Shown here one piece after another: positions 14,984-20,772 of a DNA stretch of 20,772 nucleotides. Positions within the stretch are counted from its first letter, which is position 1; each line of letters begins with the position of its first letter. The translations under genes were made by a program, and so were the position numbers. Source of the stretch: Calditrichota bacterium (GTDB lineage Bacteria; Calditrichota; Calditrichia; RBG-13-44-9; J075); contig JAJRYW010000126.1 of the NCBI GenBank assembly GCA_024275555.1, positions 1-20,772 on the forward strand, read 5' to 3'. Under the pieces are notes generated by a model, which ran no database searches, had not been told where the DNA came from, and saw nothing but the letters and a program-made list of their open reading frames with translations.

Positions 14984-17923
14984 TCAGTTGGAATTGCTGT
15001 ACCAATTATTACCCGGGTCGAAGGCTGTGCCGATATCGTAGAACATGGCTCCGCGGACATTAAAGAGGCGGATCGGCGGGAATCCCAGGCCCAAAAAGCG
15101 GATCAGCGGAAAACGGAATTCCATATTGGCCAGGGCTACCCGGCTTCCTTCCTTGTCGTAGAAAAAGGCCCCGCGCAAAGGCGTGACAAACTGGGAAAAG
15201 AAGATGTCGTCGATGCTGTCAAAGCGGAGGCTGCGTGTGCCGCCGGCTCCGGTATCGGCAGATTTAAAGTTGATCCAGTTGTCAATCCCTCCCAGGAAGA
15301 AACGCTGCGGGTCTGCCCCGAAACTGGCGGCGGAAAATAAACGGGCGGCAAAATTGTAATCCCGGTTTATCATCCAATATTTTCGATAATCAGCCGAGAT
15401 CGAACGGAAATCCCGGCTGTCGCTTTGATACTTGGGACTGGCTAAAAAACTCAGGGCGTAGCGTACCCCGTCCACCGGCCCCGTGGAGCCCCACAAGACC
15501 GAATCATGAACGTAGGACAACGAAGGTAGTATTGTCGACACCTTGTCATCCGGCCGAGGAGAACTGAGGTGCTCCAGCACAATGTTATACCAGTTCAGCC
15601 CAAACTCCATGCGGCTGAATTTGCTGAAAGGATAAGAGGCCAGGAAGTTAAACCCGTAGTTGCGGAAGCGTTCCAGTTCAAACCCGTTTGCCTGGAAGAA
15701 ATAGGCCTGGTGATAGCCGCCGATCCCATAGCTGATCCGGCGCTTTAAGTAGAGGTAGAGCATACTCAGGTCGCTATTTTTCAGATCGGAAACCAGGTTT
15801 ACATTGAGAAATATTTTGTGGTCGCCCAACAGATCGCTAAAGGCAAAGGTGGTATAACCGGAGAAGCCGAAGAAAGTATTGTATCCCGCCGATCCGGTGA
15901 CCACATCCGGGCTGAATTTCAGCTTGTAGCGGCGCACTTTGTATTTTCCATCTTTATCTTTATAGACGGTTTGGCTCAGGCTCACATTTTTCGGTTTCTC
16001 ATCACTTTTCCGGTTCATCTTGTAGCGGGTAAAGACATAGCTGCTATAATCCGAAGGGGAGTCGCCGACAATCTGATTGCTGTCTTTTATCGCACCGCCG
16101 TCCCGCTCGGGTTTCCACTCCCGGGCGTAAATCGGCAGTTTTTCGCCGCGCATATCTTTTACCAACTGGGTGTCCTTCAACTCTACCGGCTTTAATTTGA
16201 GCGGATTCGAGAGCATGTAAATATCAAATCCGCCTTCGTAAAAAGAAGTGAAGACCAGTTTGTTGCCGTTGCGGTTCCAATTTGCCTGGAGCACCCCGGA
16301 AATCACATCGGTGACCGGGTAGCTCTCGTCTGTATCCAGCTTATGCAAATAGAGATTATAGATTCCGTTTTTATCGGAGACATAGGCAAGCGATTGAGCA
16401 TCCGGGGAAAAAATGGGGTTAGCTTCCTCCCAGGGGGTGTCGGTAATACGCTCGATAAGGCCGGTTTCCAGGTTGTAGATATAGACGTCGCGGCTCTCAT
16501 AATCAAAGCGGCTCATCCGGAAATCTTCAGGCAATTCATGGTCGCCGATATAATCTTTCCGGTCCGAAACAAAGGCAATCCGGCTGCCTTCCGGAGACCA
16601 GGAGGGCTGATCATCGGTAAAAACATCCCCGGTCAAAGCAGTCACTTTTTTGCTCTTCAGGTCCAGCAAGTATATATCGCTCCGGTTGTTCTTATTGCCG
16701 ACAAAGGCAATCTTATCCCCCCTGGGAGACCAGCTCACCGTAAAGGCGCCGTCTAATTTTTTCAGTTCATACTTTTTAATTTTGTCGGATTTCACATCCA
16801 CAAGGTAGATGGCGTCGTAGCGGCCGCTTTTAGCCGCCAGGGCCAACTGGCGCCCGTCGGGGCTGAAACTCATGCCCGGTCGCAAAAAGTGTAGTTCCTC
16901 GAAGCTTTCGGAACGCTGGCCTTCGATCAGTACTTTTTCAATCTTTCCGTTGAGTGCCGACATCAGGTAAATATTCTGGGAGCCGCGCCGGTCGGAAATA
17001 AAAGCAATCTTATCGCCATTGGGAGAAATGGTGGGGCTGACATTCAGAAAATTGGGCACCCGGGTATGATCGGTCAGGCGTTTGGCTATTTCCACCGGTT
17101 CTTTGCGATCTGCCACCTCCGGCCAATATTGTTTCCGCAAATAGCGATGCCACTTGTGGGTAAACTCCTCGTACCCCACCCCGATTCCGGAGCGCAGCAC
17201 CCGCTCAAAATCCACCTTGCCCCGCATTTTATGCATAAGCTCGCCGATTTTGGCCCGCCCGTAGGTTGTGGCAATATAGCGGAACACCGACGCCCCGCCC
17301 TGGTAGACCAGGTAGTACTGCAAGACTTGCAGGCTGGGCATGTAACCGTTCAGAACCGCATCGCGCACAATCATATCCAGTCGGGTGTTCCAGCCCACCG
17401 ACTGGAATTCCGCCAGCCCTTCTGCAAACCAGATTGGCACCGGGGCAACTTCTCCCACAATCAGGGATTGGATCGAGCCTCCGTAGATCATGTCATTCAT
17501 CACCGCGTGCACCAGTTCGTGGTGAATTACATGGCGGAACTGTTCATACGACCCTTCAAAAGGCACCACAATCCGGTTTTTAAACAACTCGGTTACCCCG
17601 CCGATGCCTTCTTCCAGGTAGGTGATGACCACATTGGTTTGCTGCCAATCATTGTGGGAGTTGTAGACAATAAAAACGATGCGATCCTGAATATCGTAAC
17701 GAAAATCTCTTTTCAACTGAACATAGGCGGTCTCGGCTACTTCGGCGGTAAATTCGGCGATTTCCTGGCCGCCTTCATAAAAGTAGACATCAAAGTGTTT
17801 TGACTGGATGTAGTACCACTTAAAATTTTTGTAGATAACTTTATTTTTACCAAAGCCTAAGGCGGCGCTGCTGGCAAAAAGGGTCATCATAAAAAAAAGA
17901 AAAAGTTTGTTTACTGACCGCAT
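14984..17923 (-). CDS. Peptidase MA-like / TolB propeller / Omp85-like outer-membrane protein, truncated by in-frame TGA
   Basis: As read, the product has 979 residues; with the TGA read through it would be 1039. A signal peptide (LFLFFMMTLFASSAALG) is followed by a metallopeptidase-like domain with HELVH (His135, Glu136, His139) and WFAEGLAEF supplying the third zinc ligand (about Glu168), so it looks catalytically competent. PD40/TolB propeller repeats follow (for example SPNGDKIAFISDR, SPEGSRIAFVSDR). An Omp85-like barrel then carries the L6-type motif TPLRGAFFY (Arg917) and FYDIGTAF. The start at 17923 is set by AGGAG (17931-17935) at 7-base spacing; an upstream in-frame ATG (17977) lacks one. 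The TGA removes the last barrel strands, which should prevent outer-membrane insertion unless suppressed. A close paralogue lies directly upstream. No precise named family is claimed. Confidence 0.85.
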   Translation of the reverse strand: MRSVNKLFLFFMMTLFASSAALGFGKNKVIYKNFKWYYIQSKHFDVYFYEGGQEIAEFTAEVAETAYVQLKRDFRYDIQDRIVFIVYNSHNDWQQTNVVITYLEEGIGGVTELFKNRIVVPFEGSYEQFRHVIHHELVHAVMNDMIYGGSIQSLIVGEVAPVPIWFAEGLAEFQSVGWNTRLDMIVRDAVLNGYMPSLQVLQYYLVYQGGASVFRYIATTYGRAKIGELMHKMRGKVDFERVLRSGIGVGYEEFTHKWHRYLRKQYWPEVADRKEPVEIAKRLTDHTRVPNFLNVSPTISPNGDKIAFISDRRGSQNIYLMSALNGKIEKVLIEGQRSESFEELHFLRPGMSFSPDGRQLALAAKSGRYDAIYLVDVKSDKIKKYELKKLDGAFTVSWSPRGDKIAFVGNKNNRSDIYLLDLKSKKVTALTGDVFTDDQPSWSPEGSRIAFVSDRKDYIGDHELPEDFRMSRFDYESRDVYIYNLETGLIERITDTPWEEANPIFSPDAQSLAYVSDKNGIYNLYLHKLDTDESYPVTDVISGVLQANWNRNGNKLVFTSFYEGGFDIYMLSNPLKLKPVELKDTQLVKDMRGEKLPIYAREWKPERDGGAIKDSNQIVGDSPSDYSSYVFTRYKMNRKSDEKPKNVSLSQTVYKDKDGKYKVRRYKLKFSPDVVTGSAGYNTFFGFSGYTTFAFSDLLGDHKIFLNVNLVSDLKNSDLSMLYLYLKRRISYGIGGYHQAYFFQANGFELERFRNYGFNFLASYPFSKFSRMEFGLNWYNIVLEHLSSPRPDDKVSTILPSLSYVHDSVLWGSTGPVDGVRYALSFLASPKYQSDSRDFRSISADYRKYWMINRDYNFAARLFSAASFGADPQRFFLGGIDNWINFKSADTGAGGTRSLRFDSIDDIFFSQFVTPLRGAFFYDKEGSRVALANMEFRFPLIRFLGLGFPPIRLFNVRGAMFYDIGTAFDPGNNWYSNSN

Positions 17924-17930
17924 AAGATGG

Positions 17931-17935
17931 CTCCT
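17931..17935 (-). promoter_or_regulatory. Ribosome binding site that sets the start of the truncated Omp85-like gene
   Basis: On the minus strand AGGAG lies 7 bases before the ATG at 17923-17921. That start places the hydrophobic signal peptide at the very N-terminus; the alternative ATG at 17977 would put 18 extra residues in front of it. Confidence 0.75.
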
Positions 17936-17981
17936 GAGAGGTTTGATAATGATATATAAAAACGTTCGTCTTTCCATGCTG

Positions 17982-17995
17982 TATGTTTAAACATA
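17982..17995. promoter_or_regulatory. Perfect 14-bp palindrome upstream of the Omp85-like gene
   Basis: TATGTTTAAACATA is a perfect palindrome with no spacer, 58 bp before the start codon in the 200-bp gap between the two paralogues. It may be a regulator-binding site. A -35/-10 pair could not be fixed nearby. Confidence 0.35.
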
Positions 17996-18031
17996 AATGC
18001 GGGAAGAAGACAAAGTGGTAACCGCTATTAC

Positions 18032-18051
18032 AGATTTTATCAAAAAAATCT
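18032..18051. terminator. Weak A+T-rich hairpin between the two paralogues
   Basis: AGATTTT (18032-18038) and AAAATCT (18045-18051) form a 7-bp stem with a 6-nt loop, 73 bp past the stop of the upstream paralogue. It is A+T-rich with no separate U-tract, so termination here is doubtful and the two genes may still share a transcript. Confidence 0.2.
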
Positions 18052-18123
18052 CACATTAGTTTGGAAGCATATTGGGTGAACTCATAATATCAAATTTAAT
18101 ATCTTTTGTATTGAATGCCAACT

Positions 18124-20772
18124 TTATAATCCGGTTCCCAGTGTAAAATACCAGACCGGTTTGCCGCTGTGCTGCAAATCATAGTTCCAGGCCAGATCAA
18201 TCCGGAGCAGGATAAAGAGCAGGTAAATCTTGGCCCCTACCCCATAACCGCTGACAATATCCCGGAACCGCCGTTGGCCAAATTGGTCTTTCCCGGTTCC
18301 CCGCCATTTTTTGCTAAAAAACCGGCCATTTGCGGCGGTCCAGGCCGAGCCGATATCGTAGAAAAATGTTCCTTCCACATTAAACAGGCGGATCGGCGGC
18401 GCCCCGATTCCCAGGAAGCGGATTAGGGGAAACTTAAACTCCAGGTTGCTGAGCAGATAGCGGTTGCCGGTGCGGGCGTAGTAGAAACTCCCCCGCAGCG
18501 GGGTAATAAACCGGGAGTAGTACAAATCCCGCACGGAGTTGGTGCGGCGCGGGCCGTTGAACTTGTGATTGATCCAGTTCTCCATCCCTCCCAGGTAGAA
18601 TATTTCCGGATCGTCCCCGCTGCTTCCTCCCCCGGCAAGCCGCACCGTTACGCTGTAGTCGCGGGTCAGGCGAATATATTTTCGATAATCAAAATGAAGC
18701 GTTTGAAAGACCCGGCTGCTTTGGGCAACCCCGGGGCTGATCAGCAGGGAAAGTCTGCTGCGGGCCCCGTCGACGGGACGACTGCCCCGCCAGATTACAT
18801 TATCCTGAACATAATCGACCCCCGCCAGCAAGTTGCTGACCAATTGATTGGGGTCCAGGCTGCGCACTTGCTCGACCAGAACATTCTTCCAATCGACCCA
18901 TCCTTCCACCCGCCGGAAGCGATTGAACGGATAGTTGCCGAACAGCTCCAAGCCATAGCGCCGATAGCGTTTCTCAGGCTCCCCCGGATGGTCAAAAGTC
19001 CAGGCGGCGAGGTAACTGCCCATGCCCAGGTTCAACCGTTTCTTTAAATTGTAGTAGCGGATACGGAAGCCGGTGTTTTTCAGCCGGGAGTAAAGGTTTA
19101 CATCAACAATAATCCGCTTGTCTCCCAGTAAATCGCTAAAGCGGAAAGAAGCCTGGCCTTCTAACCCCAAATAAGGGTGGATGCGGGCCTTGGCTGTTAA
19201 CAGGTCCGGGGTTAATTTGGGATGATACTGGTGAACCCGGTATTTGCCCTCGGCGTTGCGGAATTTGCTTTCGGCTAAGACCGGGGCGGTGTGTTTTGGC
19301 GGCGAGGGGGTAAAGTAGGTCTTTTGGGCCGCGGCAGCGCCATAGGAGGTCTTTTTTGCCCGGGGCGGGGCGGGTGTGTTCCGCCGCTCATCCCCCCCGG
19401 GCTGCCAGCGCCGCGAGTAAACCGGAAGTTCATTCGAGTTAAGCCGGGAACGGTAACGGGTATCTTCAATCTCCAGCGGGGGGAGTTTTAGCGGATTGGG
19501 GATTAGATAGATATCGAAGCCGCCGCCGGAGAAGGTGCTGAAAACCAGATTCTGCGCTTTGGCATCCCAATTGATCTGGTAAATGCCGCTCATGGCATCG
19601 GTAACGGCGTACGTGCTCCCGCTGTTCAAATCGGCAATATAAAGATTGGAGATGCCGTTGCGATCGGAGAGAAAAGCAATCTTTGTTCCGTCCGGCGAGA
19701 GCAGGGGCTGGTAGTCATCCCACCGCGAGCGGGTGATGCGCTCCATGCGGCCGGTTTGAATATTCAAACGGTAGATATCACGATGCTCGTAGTCGAATCG
19801 GTCCATCCGGAAGTCCGGCGGAATCCGGTCGGCAGAAAGATAATCTTTGCGATCGGAATCAAAGACCAGATAGCGCCCATCGGCAGACCAGGCGGGATGA
19901 TCGTCGCTAAAGCAATCATCGGTTAACTGCTCCAGGCGTTCCTCCTCAAGATAAAACAAGTAGATGTCGCGTTGGGCCCGGTTATTCCCGACAAAGGCAA
20001 TCCGTTTCCCGTCCGGGGACCAGGCGGTGCTATAGACTCCATCCAGGGGAAAATGATACCTTTGAATATCCCCGCTTTGTACATTGACGATGTTCAAAGC
20101 ATCGGCTGCGCCGGACTTAGAGGTCAGCGCAAGGAAAGCGCCGTCGGGACTGAAGCTCATCCCGGGCCGCAGGAAGTGCAACTCTTCGAAGCGATTGCTG
20201 CGCCGGCCTTTAACCAGGGTCTTGCGGACAATCCGGTCGCTGATGGACATCAGGTAGATATTCTGATAGCCGTTGCGGTCGGAAATAAAAGCGGCCAGAT
20301 CCCCCCGGGGGCTGATGGCGGGGCTGACATTCAGAAAATTGCGCAACCGGCGATGGTTGCTCAAGGGGCGGGCAAACTCATCCACCTCCTTCCGATGAGT
20401 CACTTCCGGCCAATAGTGTTTTTTCAGATAGAGTTGCCATTGCCGGTTCAGTTCGGCCATGCCAATTCCCAGCGTAGTGGTCAGGATTCGCCTAAAGCCT
20501 ACATTTTTGCGCAGGTTGTGCAGCAGTTCGCCGATTTTTCTGCGGCCGTAGGTGTCGACAATATAGCGAAAAATGGAGGCGCCGCCGTGATAGGCCATTT
20601 GCCCCTGCAGGCGCCTGACAAAGGGCAAATAGTCGTTAACTACCGCATCGCGGGTGAACATATCCAGTTCGGTGCTCCATCCTTTTGACTCGAATTCGGC
20701 CAGTCCCTCTTCGAACCAGGCCGGCGTCCGGGATATTTCCCCCCGGATCAAGGCCTGCACACTGCCGCCATA
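18124..20772 (-). CDS. Peptidase MA-like / TolB propeller / Omp85-like outer-membrane protein (paralogue, 5' end outside window)
   Basis: The frame is open to the window edge (883 codons), so the true start, signal peptide and HExxH motif lie beyond it; the GTG at 20760-20758 is an internal Val codon. The visible part begins inside the peptidase-like domain with YGGSV and WFEEGLAEF, which supplies the third zinc ligand. PD40/TolB propeller repeats follow (SPRGDLAAFISDRNG, SPDGKRIAFVGNN, SPDGTKIAFLSDRNG). A low-complexity Pro/Ala/Lys linker (in the region 19260-19390) comes next, then an Omp85-like barrel with TPLRGSFYY, FYDIGSAW and LLRIDLAWNYDL, ending in WYFTLGTGL. It is intact at its C-terminus and keeps TGG (Trp) where the downstream paralogue has TGA. 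The two genes are tandem on the same strand, 200 bp apart. The role is probably outer-membrane; the substrate is unknown. Confidence 0.87.
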   Translation of the reverse strand, partial: YGGSVQALIRGEISRTPAWFEEGLAEFESKGWSTELDMFTRDAVVNDYLPFVRRLQGQMAYHGGASIFRYIVDTYGRRKIGELLHNLRKNVGFRRILTTTLGIGMAELNRQWQLYLKKHYWPEVTHRKEVDEFARPLSNHRRLRNFLNVSPAISPRGDLAAFISDRNGYQNIYLMSISDRIVRKTLVKGRRSNRFEELHFLRPGMSFSPDGAFLALTSKSGAADALNIVNVQSGDIQRYHFPLDGVYSTAWSPDGKRIAFVGNNRAQRDIYLFYLEEERLEQLTDDCFSDDHPAWSADGRYLVFDSDRKDYLSADRIPPDFRMDRFDYEHRDIYRLNIQTGRMERITRSRWDDYQPLLSPDGTKIAFLSDRNGISNLYIADLNSGSTYAVTDAMSGIYQINWDAKAQNLVFSTFSGGGFDIYLIPNPLKLPPLEIEDTRYRSRLNSNELPVYSRRWQPGGDERRNTPAPPRAKKTSYGAAAAQKTYFTPSPPKHTAPVLAESKFRNAEGKYRVHQYHPKLTPDLLTAKARIHPYLGLEGQASFRFSDLLGDKRIIVDVNLYSRLKNTGFRIRYYNLKKRLNLGMGSYLAAWTFDHPGEPEKRYRRYGLELFGNYPFNRFRRVEGWVDWKNVLVEQVRSLDPNQLVSNLLAGVDYVQDNVIWRGSRPVDGARSRLSLLISPGVAQSSRVFQTLHFDYRKYIRLTRDYSVTVRLAGGGSSGDDPEIFYLGGMENWINHKFNGPRRTNSVRDLYYSRFITPLRGSFYYARTGNRYLLSNLEFKFPLIRFLGIGAPPIRLFNVEGTFFYDIGSAWTAANGRFFSKKWRGTGKDQFGQRRFRDIVSGYGVGAKIYLLFILLRIDLAWNYDLQHSGKPVWYFTLGTGL

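Noticed and set aside
14984..14986. TGA as a selenocysteine codon or as general UGA-to-Trp recoding
   Set aside because: The paralogue has Trp, not Cys, at this site, no redox context exists, and several genes in the window end normally at UGA.
14852..15340. A 162-codon + strand open frame opposite the C-terminus of the Omp85-like gene
   Set aside because: It is antisense to conserved barrel sequence and has no ribosome site.
1..20772. CRISPR arrays, tRNA or rRNA genes, integrases or transposases
   Set aside because: None was seen on either strand by eye: no regularly spaced direct repeats, cloverleaf signatures or recombinase motifs.

Overview
The window comes from a Gram-negative (diderm) bacterium of moderately high G+C. 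The diderm call rests on two outer-membrane Omp85-type barrel proteins with Sec-type export. Fusions of a metallopeptidase, a TolB-like propeller and an Omp85 barrel, next to a full hydrogenase maturation set and a PccB-type carboxyltransferase, would fit the FCB/Calditrichota/KSB1 part of the tree. That placement is an inference only: no rRNA or other phylogenetic marker is present. UGA is an ordinary stop codon here, since hypA, hypC, hypD and hypE all end in it.

Positions 1-8381 (+ strand) hold a complete [NiFe]-hydrogenase maturation cluster in the order hypA, hypB, hypF, (501-bp gap), hypC, hypD, plsC-like acyltransferase, hypE, NnrS-like membrane protein. HypF and HypE make the cyanide ligands from carbamoyl phosphate, HypC and HypD assemble the Fe(CN)2(CO) unit, and HypA and HypB deliver nickel. 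The A-B-F and C-D joints overlap or nearly abut. The hypF-hypC gap holds a 412-bp segment bounded by imperfect 27-bp inverted repeats, which looks like a non-autonomous insertion. No hydrogenase structural gene or maturation protease lies in the window, so these probably sit upstream or elsewhere.

Positions 8382-9772 hold a gene-poor stretch with REP-like hairpins, a minus-strand GNAT acetyltransferase of ArsN2 type, and a divergent intergenic region with a perfect palindrome. A large orphan hybrid histidine kinase follows (9773-12994). It converges on a minus-strand acyl-CoA carboxylase carboxyltransferase subunit (13027-14607), probably the propionyl-CoA type.

Positions 14747-20772 (- strand) hold two tandem paralogues, each built as a zinc-metallopeptidase-like domain, a TolB/PD40 beta-propeller and an Omp85-like barrel. 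The downstream copy has an in-frame TGA (14984-14986) exactly where its paralogue has Trp. The reading frame continues past it with clear homology for 59 codons to a second stop at 14804, followed by a strong intrinsic terminator. The upstream copy is cut by the window edge. This pair is the most interesting protein system here, and the TGA is the most notable single lesion.
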